Source of the DNA: Gnetum montanum
Lineage: Eukaryota; Streptophyta; Gnetopsida; Gnetales; Gnetaceae
Length of the DNA stretch: 64,000 nucleotides
Direction of reading: 5' to 3'
NCBI GenBank assembly: GCA_015680685.1
Contig: MNCI01008612.1
Location: forward strand, 50,851-114,850
The notes beneath the pieces were generated by a model. The model was not told where the DNA came from. It saw only the letters and a list, made by a program, of their open reading frames with translations, and made no database searches. The translations under genes and the position numbers were made by a program. Shown one piece after another: positions 1 to 11,600 of this stretch. Each line of letters opens with the position of its first letter. The first letter of the stretch is position 1.

Positions 1-955
1 GGAATATCGATCGGTATTTCCAGCTGCCGACGTTTTCTGTCATTACAGTAATCTTATACATGTTCCACCTAATGAGTTGCATATGACTCAAATCACATGG
101 CCTTTCCAGAAATGGGGGTTAGACATCATCAGACCAATAACTCCCCCAGCTTTAGCGGGGCACAGTTTGATAATAACCACGATTGAATATTTCATGAAAT
201 GGGTATAAGCTATTCCTCTTAGGAAGACCACATCGAAACAAGTATGAAACTTTATCCTCGAAAACATTGTGACTCGTTTTGGCATCCCGATGACTATCAT
301 CACTGACAACGTGCCACAGTTCAGTAGTGTCAAAACAAAAATGTTTTGTGAAAGCTGAGGTATTAAACACTTTTTTTCATTACCTTACTATCCTCAAAGC
401 AATGGACAAGCAGAAGCCACAAATAAAACTATCATCATGGTGCTCAAGAAAATGCTTCATCAGAGCAAACGAAGATGGCACGAGCAACTAGTTTTTGCAC
501 TATGGGCATACAGAACAACGCATAGGACGCCCATAGGTAAAACACCATATAGTCTTGTTTATAGTTCAGAAGTTGTTTTACCTCTTGAGTTGCAGGTACC
601 ATCCTTAAGGATCACACTATCCAAACTCCTCGACTAAGGTCAGACTAATGAGTTGTGCATTATTTACCTCGACTCGGTCGAAGAAGAACACACATGAACA
701 CTTGATCAAATCGAGTGGTACCAAAAGCAACAATGACAATGCCATCAAGATGACATCCATAAGTGCCCGATCAAAGAAGGAGACCTTGTACTTAAGGCAG
801 TTCGTGAACACGCGGATAAGTTCTCAGCCAACTAGGAAGGACCTTACTTGGTCACCAAGGTGTACGGTAACGGAGTGTTCAAACTAGCAGACATGGATGG
901 AAACAAATTGGCCAATCCTACAAATCACATGTACCTGAAACCATTCCACGTCTGA
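1..955 (+). pseudogene. Element A: integrase end of Ty3/gypsy pol
   Basis: Decayed integrase that would insert the retrotransposon cDNA into nuclear DNA. The first ~80 bases hold a poorly preserved zinc-binding remnant. The catalytic core follows: WGLDII near 115-130 (first Asp), ITDN near 300 (second Asp, in TDNVPQFSS) and NGQAEATNK near 403-428 (Glu), a complete DDE triad. The C-terminal part ends in GNKLANPTNHMYLKP and a stop at 953-955, as in the integrases of C, D and E. Several in-frame stops (for example TAA near 206) and frame changes show it is dead. The 5' part of the element lies outside the window. Confidence 0.9.
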
Positions 956-965
956 TGATCTTAAG

Positions 966-1487
966 GTACAGATTTGTCCTGGAATCATGATGATAAACTG
1001 ATACCGCAGATACATCCTAGGTTATGACTCAAAACTAACACCACAGATTCATCCTGGCATCATGATTGTAAACTGATACCACAGAGCATCTGGTATGACA
1101 TTAAACTACCATGGTTCTTTCTACTAGAGTCCACTAAGACTATAAACTAGCTTGCCTTTTCATAGTCCGCTAAGACTATAAACTAGCATTGCTCCATCCA
1201 CTACGATGATAAACTGGCAATGTCCAACAGGTTATGACATAAAACTAATCCATGATGGTCTGCTAAGACTATAAACTGGCAAGATCATTTTTGGCACATT
1301 CATCTATTACTGTAATTCATGACATTTCTTCATCGATGCCTGCTACATCATTCATCACATCGGCTCCGATGACAATATTGCTACTCACTTTGTTTGCCTT
1401 AAGTTACACATGGTGCCCCCATTTGCATTAGTCACGTTCAACTCATTCACTTGTGGTTTTCTTATCTTCTTGGAATTATGTTTGCAG
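966..1487 (+). other. Element A: putative 3' intron after pol
   Basis: A possible donor (TTAAG|GTACAG) starts 10 nt after the integrase stop. A good acceptor, a pyrimidine-rich stretch ending TTTGCAG, ends at 1487. The arrangement matches the corresponding places in C and D, which argues for a real intron. No RNA evidence is available. Confidence 0.55.
977..1285 (+). repeat. Element A: array of dyad + TAAACTRGC motifs
   Basis: About nine units spaced 25-45 bp apart. The clearest are AGTC-CACTAA-GACT, AGTC-CGCTAA-GACT, CATC-CACTAC-GATG and GGTC-TGCTAA-GACT, each followed by a TAAACTAGC-like tail. Four-base arms are complementary around a six-base spacer (the last one with a G-T pair). The array lies just after the integrase stop, inside the putative 3' intron. 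Related arrays occur in B, C, D and F. Function unknown. Confidence 0.85.
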
Positions 1488-2329
1488 GACGACACCCAGT
1501 GGTGCTCGTACATGGATACGCTTCATTACGGCAACAAGGTCCCACATTGTTTCTGACGCACAAAACCAAGTTAATCAATCTATTCAAAATTACATTTTCA
1601 GCCCCCAATACACTCTCGTTCCCTTTCCTACCCAGTTATAGTTCCCAGATACACCAGTACACCCCAAAACTTTGAGCACACTATTGCACACTGCGACACT
1701 CTCAAGCTGTCGTAACGTACAACACGCCACATGAGCATGAGTGTAAAATTGAAAGAAAGCTCTTCCTCAAAAAAAAAACCACAAGACCTTTGGCACTTCC
1801 CATACAAGCCCCAAGCGGGAAGGCAGTTATCTTGGAAAGAAATACTCGTGTCTCAAACTGTCATGTTTCACCTCACTGCGTAGTTTTGGCTATTGGACAA
1901 TGGGTTCCCTTAGACACTCCACAAGGGTCCTGTTTCTCCAAAGAACACATCACCTCATCACATGGCTTTGGTTGTGAAAACAAGTTCTCTAAAACATGAC
2001 ACAAGAGTCTCGTTCCTCCAAAGGACGTACTCCTCATGCCTTGGTTCCAAGTCTACCAAATATTGGCCATCAACAAGGAACAGCATGAATTGTTTGCATA
2101 AGATGAATACTCCTCTCCCACACCAGTACAATCCCTTGATCAATTACCAATCCCACAGTTACAAACATCTCCTCTAGATATCATCTCAAAACTTCATTTC
2201 CCAATCCCAAGTACTTCTAAACATGGTGCGATGACATCTGGCCAAGTGTCAAAGGACAATGCTACTAAGTTGCTTGTGATGTTTTGTACTTCTTTGTCGA
2301 CACTTCTCGAGTTGATTCCTCTAAGTGTC
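1488..2329 (+). other. Element A: 3' untranslated region before the LTR
   Basis: No coding potential was recognised; the short ORFs here have no support. After the acceptor, the GACGACAC...CAACAAGGT block resembles the same position in B and E. Bases ~1780-2130 hold a diverged tandem repeat (lines like GTCTCAAACTGTCATGTTTC and GTTCCCTTAGACACTCC) shared with B at 6000-6260. The last ~70 bases before the PPT (TTTTGTACTTCTTTGTCGA...) are conserved in A, B, C, D, E and F. Confidence 0.7.
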
Positions 2330-2345
2330 AATAAAGATGGGCCAA
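2330..2345 (+). promoter_or_regulatory. Element A: polypurine tract
   Basis: AATAAAGATGGGCCAA directly precedes the TG of the 3' LTR. The PPT is the plus-strand DNA primer site. It matches AACAAAGAGGGGCCAA in B and D with two changes. Confidence 0.85.
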
Positions 2346-3723
2346 TGAAACACCACAAAAATTTGAACCTAACACTTTCAGACAAGAATTAAGCTAAGTC
2401 ATGATGCTTCCCAGTATGACCAAAACTAGCGAACTTCACAAACAACATCAAACAGAGTTGAATCAAGCAAGTAAAAGTTCCCTAAGATCCATTGGAGGCT
2501 ACATCAACATCTGGCAACAAGAACTATGAGTTTCAAGCTCAAAACACTTAGTCAAAGCTAAGTATACTTCTTGCACACGGACCTACAAGCTCAGCATGCA
2601 GCTTAGTGTTTTGACTTTGAAAAGTGGTAGTTTCATGCCTGCACACCCAGCGTGTACGGCCAACATGCATCACTTTGAACAAGGTGGAATGGGCATTTTA
2701 GGTAAGATTTTGACAAGGGTGTCAACCCTCAAGGCATGGTTAATGAATCTAAAAGTCCATAGGCTCAGGATACATCAATTTTGGCATCAGAAGGGTTGTC
2801 CTTGGCCCTGCATGCCTAGCATGCACACCTAGCGTACACCACAGCGTGCACACCAACAACATGCCCAAAACTTCGTCAAAGTGAAGCCAAAATAAGCCCC
2901 CGGATGCCCCAAAGAACCAAAAATACTTAGGCAACAAGGATCCAACTTTAGTGTACAAGATTAAGCTCCAAAATTGTAGTTTTCATGCCCACACACTAGC
3001 CTGCACGCCCAGCATATATGACCAACGTGTACACGCTAGCATGCTGCACGCTTGTAAAGCTTCATTCTTTTGCACCCGGTCGATGCTCCACGTGTCACCC
3101 AATCCAAAATTCTAGCATCCCATAGCCAATCATCCCATCTCAGATTCAAATTTGATGCCCAAACTCATACAAAAACCCAGATTTTTGACTAGATCAGGGT
3201 TCAAAAATTGAGAAATATGGGCAAAAATATAGGCAATCCATAGTTATAGCATCGAGAACACCCACCTTGCATGCTAAGCATATAGTCTTCACGTTGTGCC
3301 TGTAGCCCAAACTAGCATACCATCACCCCTCTGCATCCACCAGGGCTCTTCGTCCGCCTTGTGTCAGATTCACAACTGCGTCTAGACCGGTGCATTGTAA
3401 TTTTCATTATGCAATAATATTTCTGCATTTTTGGCTAAGATTTGTTACAGTTTTCATTCATATTTCCTTATCTCTTGTTTACATTCCTACACACTTGTGT
3501 TCTAATTTATATTTATCATATCATTTACGTATAGCCCGACATATCGCACATTGACATATGTTTGGGGAAATCTTTGTCTGATTTGCGTGCAGACCATCCA
3601 AGGTACTCTACCTTCATCAGTTCTAGCTCGCCCTCAAGCAAAGGTAGGGTATTCTATGCCTATCTATAGATCTCTCAGTGTCCACTTCATCCCAGCCATG
3701 CACCGACGATTTTAGATAGTACA
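2346..3723 (+). repeat. Element A: 3' LTR (1378 bp)
   Basis: Starts TGAAACACCACAAAAATTTG after the PPT and ends ...GATAGTACA. The U5-like end (TGCAGACCATCCAAGG, then GCAAAGGTAGGG) is shared with the LTRs of B and G. Internal palindromic words of the CCAGCGTGTA / TAGCGTACAC type recur near 2646, 2812 and 2992. No good TATA box was seen. The next base begins protease-region sequence of B, so A lies inside B. Confidence 0.85.
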
Positions 3724-4926
3724 CTTTCCAACAACACGGGTAAGCCTACCAAATGACAACGGAAGAGGACGAACGAACAAGGAACAACATCCACAGCCGA
3801 AACAAAAGCCACACCAAGTAAGCAATAATCGAACACTGGGATCCCTACCCCTAATCTCAAGCAAACCAAGCCCAAGCCCTCTATGTAAGAGGCCCATCCC
3901 TCAACCCACACGAAGGAATCGAAAGCCAACACAATAACCAACAACATAGACTTCGTAGCTACACTAGCCTAGGTAAAACAAATGCTCAAATAGAAGAACA
4001 CAACGATGAGCTTGTATGACCTAGTCATGACTTCAACTGCTCATCACAAAGCCTTGGCTCAAATGTTATCATCCATTCCTATTATGGAGGACATCCCCGC
4101 AAACGAGGAATCCATCCGTGCAATGATTTCGCAACACACACCACAAGGATTGGGTTCAAACACCTTAGCCTTCCGCGATGATGTAGTTAAACGCAACCCC
4201 AAACAAGGGGAAGTCATAACAGCTTCATTGTCGATCAGTGTATGTGTTGGATGATGCACCATTCATAGAGTGCATGTTGATGATGGCACGAGAACAAATG
4301 TAGTTTTATACTTCATCATCGATAAACTAGACATGGCAGACGAGATTATGCTAACGAAAACCACATGTTTAAAATCGTTCAACGGATCACGTGTCATAGT
4401 TAAGGGCACAATCAACTTAGCCTTTGTGGTAGGAGAAAAATTCCCCACCAACATGAAGTTCACTGTCATAGAAGAGATGCCCAGTTTCAACATGATTCTC
4501 AGTAGACCTTGGCTAGCACAACAGGCCATTTCCTCACCGATACATCAAGAAATCTTCCTTCCATATGAAGGTGGAAAAGTCATCATACATGGCGATAACA
4601 CTCCCTTTCAAGCCATCCAAAACATAGACATGTCACAAGTCTTGAAAGAAGAGTCTCTTGATGGAACACCCATGGCAACAAAAGCAACACCTAGAGCTAA
4701 AATGCCTGAACGAGTGGTAAAAATCAAAATCCTCCCAGAGCAACCAAAACCTAGCATGCCTCCTAGACCATGTCCAGCTAGGAAACAACCAAACGATCAA
4801 GGTTCCCCTACAGCTAAAAACATGTCTGATCCTTGCCCACTCTTCACCTTTGTTCATTGTGCATACATCACCTTTGTTTGCATTGTACTAGCTTACGCAT
4901 TTACATGCAGCCCAAAAAGGCCTTAA
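3724..4926 (+). pseudogene. Element B: end of gag and retropepsin-like protease
   Basis: Part of a gag-pro polyprotein; the aspartic protease would mature Gag and Pol. Frame changes and stops (TGATGC at ~4252) break it. MSLYDLVMTS starts near 4006 and corresponds to C at ~26430. The protease follows: VHVDDGTRTNVV near 4273-4308 is the active-site loop (D-D-G-T where retropepsins have D-[ST]-G), and MILSRPWLAQ near 4492-4521 matches the ILGRSWL segment of C. The C-terminal ~80 residues are Pro/Lys rich, ending at 4924-4926. The left part of B lies beyond A, outside the window. Confidence 0.85.
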
Positions 4927-5085
4927 ACTAACACGTAGCCTGGTACGAATTTAAACTACCATGCACGGTCCAAAAAGGCCTTAAACTATTGCTTTTCACA
5001 TTGTTTTAAATTTTTCTTGTGTAGTTAGGTTCTGTTTTCAGTAGTTACTACTTGACATTGTGTTCTCTAGTTTCTTCTTTTGCAG
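4905..5085 (+). repeat. Element B: short dyad array and splice-acceptor-like end
   Basis: Units of the form GCCC/GGTCC-AAAAA-GGCC followed by TTAAACTA occur at ~4911 and ~4968. A T-rich stretch then ends in a good acceptor, TTCTTCTTTTGCAG, at 5085. By comparison with C and D this is the remnant of the intron between protease and RT. What follows is not RT but the post-integrase array. Confidence 0.65.
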
Positions 5086-5121
5086 GATCACCTAGACGCA
5101 CATGCATGCATCCACGCTGAT

Positions 5122-5460
5122 AGTCCTGGCATCATGACTTAAAACTGATACCACCAATAGTTCTGGCATCATGACTTAAAACTGATACCACACATCGTCC
5201 TGGGTTATGAAGATAAACTAACACCACACAACACTCATCCGAAATGACAGTAAACTAGCACTCATCTAGCATGACATTAAAATGCCACATTCTTCTACCA
5301 GAGTCTGCTAAGACTATAAACTAGCTTGCCTCTTCACAGTCTACCATGACTATAAACTAGCACTACACCATCCGCTACGATGCTAAAATGGCAACATCCA
5401 ACAGGTTATGACATAAAACTAACCCACACAGTCCGCTAAGACTATAAACTGGCAACATCT
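5122..5460 (+). repeat. Element B: second dyad array (post-integrase type)
   Basis: About nine units. The first three resemble TCCTGGCATCATGACTTAAA and ACTGATACCA of element A near 977-1060. Later ones are AGTC-TGCTAA-GACT, AGTC-TACCAT-GACT, CATC-CGCTAC-GATG and AGTC-CGCTAA-GACT, each with a TAAACTRGC-like tail. Order and spacing match A at 977-1285, so this is the region that follows integrase in related elements, although B has no integrase. Confidence 0.85.
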
Positions 5461-6476
5461 TCACCAGCCTACAGATGTATGGCTACATTCAACTACCTAT
5501 GCTCATCAAATCTTGCTGCATAAAATTGATGTTTTTCAACACTCTGTTTGCCTAAAACTCCATTCTGCCAACTGCATTCAGGTCTGAAGTGTTTCAGCTA
5601 ACATCACTTGTGGTTTTCTTGTCCTCTTGGAGTTGTATCTATAGGATGACACTCTGAGATGTTCACACACAAATGCATTTCATCACAACGACAAGGCATC
5701 ACATTATTCCTGACACCCACAATCGAGTTCATCAAATCGTTCATAAGTACATTTCCTCACTCCCGATACACCCCTCAATTACACCCCTTGATACATCCCA
5801 TTCATCCCCAAAATCCTAGACACGTTGTTACTCACTATAACTCTCTAACTAGTGGCAACACAAAATGATGCAAAACACATGACACAAGCATGAGTACAAA
5901 ACTGACAGTAAGCACTTTCCAAAAAAAAGAGAGACAAACATCACAAAAAACAAAAAAAAAAGAGCAAAAACCAAAAGAGAAAAATGCATCACAAGGCTGT
6001 TGGCTCTTCCCACGCACGCCCTAGGTGGGTAGGCAATTATCTTAAAGGAAACACTCATGTCTCAAATGCTCATGTTGCATCTCACCACATGGCTTCGGCC
6101 GTCAACAATGAGGTCCCTTAAAGATAACACATAGGTCTTGTTTCTCCAAAGGATGTATTTCCTCACTGCGTGGCTTTGGCAGTTCACAACAGGTTCCCTT
6201 AAACACAACACAAGGGTCCTATTTCTCCAAAGAACACATTCCCCATGCCTTGGTTCCAAGTCTACTAGAAATAGGCTATTGACAAGGATCAACATGACTC
6301 GTTCACATGAGGGCATCCCTCTCTGCATTCCCCCTCCCAGTCACAATCCCATGTACTTTGGAAACACGGTGTGATGACATCTGGCCAATGGCCAACAGAT
6401 AGTGCTAGATGCCAAGTTGATTGTGGTGTTTTGTACTTCTTTGTCGATGCCTCTTGGGTAGATTCCTCCAGGTGTC
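5461..6476 (+). other. Element B: 3' untranslated region
   Basis: Non-coding. A splice-acceptor-like site (TTGTATCTATAG) ends at 5644, followed by GATGACACTC, as in A. 5910-5990 is A-rich. 6000-6260 holds repeated phrases shared with A (AGGTCCCTTAA..., GTTTCTCCAAAGGA). The end carries the conserved block that precedes the PPT. Confidence 0.7.
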
Positions 6477-6492
6477 AACAAAGAGGGGCCAA
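6477..6492 (+). promoter_or_regulatory. Element B: polypurine tract
   Basis: AACAAAGAGGGGCCAA immediately before the LTR TG; identical to the PPT of D. Confidence 0.9.
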
Positions 6493-8457
6493 TGAAACAC
6501 CACAAAAATTTCAACAACACTTTCAGAAAACTTCAAAGCCTCTGAAGCAGCTTTAAAAAACCCACCATGGAGCTAGCAAGGTTCCCTTGGGGCCCACAGA
6601 TCATGATGGCAAGTCTCGGTGTCAAGAATCATCAGTTTCAAGGTCAAAAAGTGCAATTTTGGCTAAGTACACTGTGCTTATGTTGCACAGCGTAAGGCCA
6701 GCGTAACCAATTTTTGTAGCCCCAAAATCAAGTCCAAACAGGTTGATTTTGGGCACCTGGACCCTCCTCGAGCATCATCGGAGTCCCCAGCAGCTCCCAA
6801 CATCCAAAACTATCAAATTTGAGCTCAAAACTCACCTTTTTTGGGCCATTTTCAATTTCATACGTTGGGTGACAGTTTCATACGCTGCATAGCATATGAA
6901 CAGCGTAACCAAGTAAAAATGGGACAAAACAGGAATTTTTAGGCAACATCTTCAACATTTGAGCATCCCTTAGTGATAGGCAGCATTCGTACATGTTCAC
7001 AAGCTTCAAAAAATTTAGTTTTGGGCTTCAAATGTGTCATTTTCAATTTCATACACCGAGGTTATAGTTTCATATGCTGCACAGTGTATGAACAACGTAA
7101 CAAACCCAAATAGGCCCAAAATGGCAGCCAAACGGAGTCAAACTTTGCATCCAGGTCACCCTGGAGAGCAGGTAGTAATCAGGCAACATCAAACAGGCAT
7201 CAACATACAAAATTGAGCTCAAAAAAAGGTAGGAACACTTGGTTATGCTGGGGTTACAGTTTCATACGCTACACAGCGTAATGCCCATCATAATCAACCA
7301 AAACAGGGCCAAAATGACATCCAAATCAGCCAAAATTTGGCACACAGAACCATCATGACCCATGGCATGTAGATCCACTCTGAAAATGGGTCTTACAGGT
7401 TAAAAATGGGTTCAAAATTCATTTTTTTCAAGTCATACGCTGTTAGTTACGCTAGCATGCTTCTAGTAGCGTAAACCCAGTGTAAACACTCTCATACACT
7501 GGACGCCAGATGCTGATGCCAGAATAGACTACACACACATTAGAGCCAAATCCATGCACACTGGAGGCTTTGGTAGCCCACAAATAGCACAAAACTACAG
7601 ATTCGAAGGCCAAACACCCAGATCCATGCTTGTACATTAACATTTGTTGCATTTTTGACATTTTTTTAGTGTTTCAAGTTCTTACACTGGGCATTACACA
7701 TGCAAGCATAAGAGATCTTGGATGCTGCACTATACATTATAATAATTTTTGTGCATTCCAGTCAAAATGGTGACATGTGTCGCCTGATCCGCATTTCCCG
7801 CACCTGACAGCCATGGATCTTCACACAAATCCGCATCCCATGCATCAAAACTGTATAAATACCTTGATTTTCCATGAGGTCGTGGTGGGGAAATTTGATC
7901 ATAGAGCATCTTGTAAATTTTGTACACTGAACATTCTAGGCAACATTTCATACGTTGGGCATTAGACTTAGTTACGCTGAGCAAGGACAACCTTGGACGC
8001 TACAGAACTTGCAACTAGAAACCTGTATTCCCCAGCATCCATTCACATCCATCGGGGCTGATGTCTGACTGGTGGTAATCTGCAACTACATTTGACCAGT
8101 GCACATTGTAATCATTTGTAATACACATTATTTACATTTTTCTAGTCATTTTTCAGTTTTCACATAGTTTGCATCATCTACTTTGTTTTCACCATTTACC
8201 ATTTACATTTGTGACACCTGTTACGCTTGTTTGCAATCTATTTTCGCTATTTGCATTTGTTTACACAACCCAGTGCCATTGCAATTGCGTATACTTGGGG
8301 AAGTCCTTGTTTGATCTGTGTGCAGACCATCCAAGGCACTCTGCCTTTGTTTTTTTTCTAGCAAGCCCTCGGGCTAAGGTAGGGTCTTACTGTTTCATCC
8401 ATAGATCTCTCGACGTTCATTCATTCTAGCCTCTTGCTAACGATTTTGGACTGTACA
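6493..8457 (+). repeat. Element B: 3' LTR (1965 bp)
   Basis: TGAAACACCACAAAAATTTC ... GACTGTACA. Its middle contains sub-repeats about 174-195 bp apart (near 6686, 6860, 7048, 7240 and 7435). Each carries a word like TCATACGCTGCATAGCATATG or ACAGCGTAAC. A TATA box (TATAAATA) is at 7854-7861. The U5 part (GCAGACCATCCAAGGCACTC) matches A and G. It is followed by sequence next to the antisense gene of D, so B is inserted in D. Confidence 0.87.
7854..7861 (+). promoter_or_regulatory. TATA box in LTR of B
   Basis: TATAAATA followed by C, at the expected distance before the R/U5 region. The same TATAAATAC occurs in the LTRs of C, D and G. Confidence 0.7.
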
Positions 8458-8650
8458 GCCTTCCCCTGTGTTGTCCTCTGTCGACCCTTCATTCCTTTCC
8501 TCTACGAGCCCTACACCACCATCAATAACATGCATTGTAGGAATGAAGTAGTCAGCTAAGGCAACACACGCAAGCTACAATAGAGCATGAGCATTAATAC
8601 AGTAAAAAGTGAATGAATTGAGATTGACCTGCATCTGTCTCGAAGGGTAT
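8458..8650. other. Element D: spacer beyond the 3' end of the antisense gene
   Basis: Internal sequence of D between the LTR of inserted B and the stop codon of the antisense gene; probably that gene's 3' UTR. No clear AATAAA on the - strand was found here. Confidence 0.5.
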
Positions 8651-11600
8651 TTAGTCTAAATCAACCCCAAGGTGGTGTAAGAACTCCTCTGCTATGATAT
8701 CCACCAAATGCCTATTGCTTGGTTCAGTGTCTGCAGCAAGTCTCTCCCTTTTGGCATTCTTCCACCTTGGTGGTCTCGGAGAAAAGGATGCGGTTGTGGT
8801 CTTTCCTATGGGAAGTTCCACTTTCTATTCAAGAGATTCTGTTACCTTTACTTGTACTTTGAACTTGGCATAGGCCTCAGAAGCATCAATGGAATTTACG
8901 AATTCTTTATACGTAAATGCCTCCACAGCAGCGTCCCTGTATATTTTACGATAGGTGGCATGTTCTAGTTTATACATATGTTTATGGTTTTTCTGAGACT
9001 TCCCTCATTCGTAAACCCTGGCATTGAAATCTTTCCAATCCTGACAATTTTGGACCAACAAGTCCATTTGCATTCGCTGTTCTATTATTTCGTAGGTGGC
9101 TTTAATGTTTTGACATGCAACTATCCAAAATCTAGCATAATCTATCACAACCATGCACCAATCCTCATTATTAGTGTCACAGGCTATGAGGAATTCATTC
9201 CTTGACTTGACATCTGCCACCTTAGTGCTCAGGTCGGCCTTCTCTTGCTTAGCTTTTTGGACCCATTTCCATAGGTCCTCGTTGACTCTCTTATACTCCC
9301 ATAAGGAGCGTGCCGAGTGCAAAGCACATTTGCTGACCTCGTCGTATGCACGACAAGACACCTCGGTCACTTCAAGTAGGAATGTAGGCATGGCATCGAT
9401 TTTTAAAGGTCGTGTTAGGTCTCACTTGAGTTAAGAGGTTTTCACAACACAAAGAACATGTCAGTCGCATTAGCATAGCAAGGTTAACGAATTTGAAAAA
9501 ATCTAGCGTAGTAACATGAGAGTACCTAATACTACTACTTACCAACTTTAGGGTCCACCTGCTGAAGGTGGCTGATCATGTCATTGACGATTCCCTGCAT
9601 GAACATAAACTTATCAGGGGTCTCGGCCCATGATTCCACATGAATCAGAGGGGGTCCTGCAACATTAACAGTGGTGCCTTTCATATAACTAAATGTGTTA
9701 GCAAAGGCTAAGATGGGCTATTACAAGACATGCATATTGTTAAAATTACTAGCGTCCAATTATGGTTCCCTTTTCTGTTGATGTAAAAAGATGGCGGCAG
9801 CCTTGGTAGAGGTTCCTGCCAGGTCTGTACGGTCTTCTTCTTCATGCACTGGTGCCTTTCCTTTTGACAGACTAGCATCTTTTTTATTCAAGGGAGACTC
9901 CTCTTCGTCTCCAAAAATGTCCTCCTCGTTAGTAGCAGGATTCTGCCTAATAACGAGAGCGCCTACCTTAGCGATAGGAGCTCCTTTCTTCTTGACTGGG
10001 GCCCTTCTCTCTAAGACTGGGGCCTCCGTGTCTTCATTCGTCGCCCCCGTCTTAGGGGTTGACACCTCTTTGTCGCCTTCTTCTTCTTCCTCTTCTTTCT
10101 CTAGCAGCCAAGAAACATGTTTGCATTAGCTCAATGCAGGTTAGCTTGAAGTAGCTACTACGCTACACTACGTTGTCTAGCGTAGCACGGTGTAGTAGGC
10201 ATTAACAAAGTAGGCAAAGAAATAAACATGAACAAAAGCATTTACCAATGTGGGGTTGCATCCTCTATAGTTTAGGCCACAGTCTCTACCCCTCCTCTTC
10301 CTCTATGCTTAGGGTTTCCTTGCTTGAAGCAGGTCTCTTCCGCTGCAACTTATTGGCCACAGTCTCAGCTATGAGACGTTTCCCCCACAACACGCTACTA
10401 GCTATAGTAGGGGACATCTCTCCTATGATGTCTTGGCCACGAAAGTTGCGGGCCACCCTATTCTTAGTCATCACAGAGAACGACTCCCTAATTATTTCTG
10501 GGGGATCTTGGGCTCAGGTGGTCCGGAGGATCTGGCTGATCCACAGTCTAGAAATCTAGTTACGATTTTGCATGACCTAGGCTCCATTCTCATGGACCAC
10601 CAGAAACTCCGCGAAATGCTTCAGACAAGCTATGTAAAAAGAAAAACGTATATTGGAATAGGACTCTGGCTTATTATGGAGCCCCAAGATCTCAGTCTGC
10701 AATCCTTTACACAAAAACCTGGCCCAGTTGTAGCGAGCTCCCTCTTGCATGATCTCACACATTACCGAGGCCTACTGAATCCCCAAGACCTTCCCCTGGG
10801 AAAGCAGCTAGTGGAATACGCAAGCACGGAAGATAGGGTAAACCTCCCTGGTGGGTCCTGCATTAAGCTTCTCCATGGGGAGTCCCTTCCACTCCTTGGC
10901 AATCCCTAAACACTGTTGAATGTTCTTCTTCTGAAGGCTCTGCTCCCTCTTGCTCTTTGACCCTATGAGGATGCCATCGGTAAGGACACCGAAGAGGTCC
11001 ACGAATAGCTGGTCATTGATTTCAATGACCACCTGTACGTCCTGTATGCACTTGCAGAAGTGACCTTCCTTGTTGGAAAAGGAGTTGACTTGGGAAAGCA
11101 TCTTGGTGGTATGAACGCTTGGATTCGGGGCCAGGAACAGATCCATAAGCCCAACATTTTGGATATTCTGGACCAAGGAGTCTGAAGCTGCACCGCTTAT
11201 CCAAAATTGGCACACATCTACTTCTCCATACTTGAAGTAGATGTTTGCCTCCTGGTTCTTGGTGACTACCACCATCACCTCCTGGGGCTTTTTTGCCCCT
11301 ATAGAAGTTTGCACAAAAGTGTTTAGCATGAAAAAACATAGAAAATCCAAAGATTGGAAAGACACTTAAGCATACCAACACTCACTATTTAGCTTACCAG
11401 GTCTGTACAGCAACGAGAATGGCGGAAGACTAACTAGAAATTATTCAATAGTGACCAGTTTGAAGGGTGCTCCTCCCTCATACAACCAACCACACTCCTT
11501 GCATCTGCTGTAAGGAATGGGGTATAGGTCTAGGTAAGTGTGGTATTCACCCCTGCATTGACCAATCACACCTGCACATAGGTTCTCAGTAGAAGAGGAC

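Noticed and set aside
3687-3947. 86-codon - strand ORF across the end of LTR A
   Set aside because: Crosses the junction of two nested elements and has no family resemblance; chance ORF.
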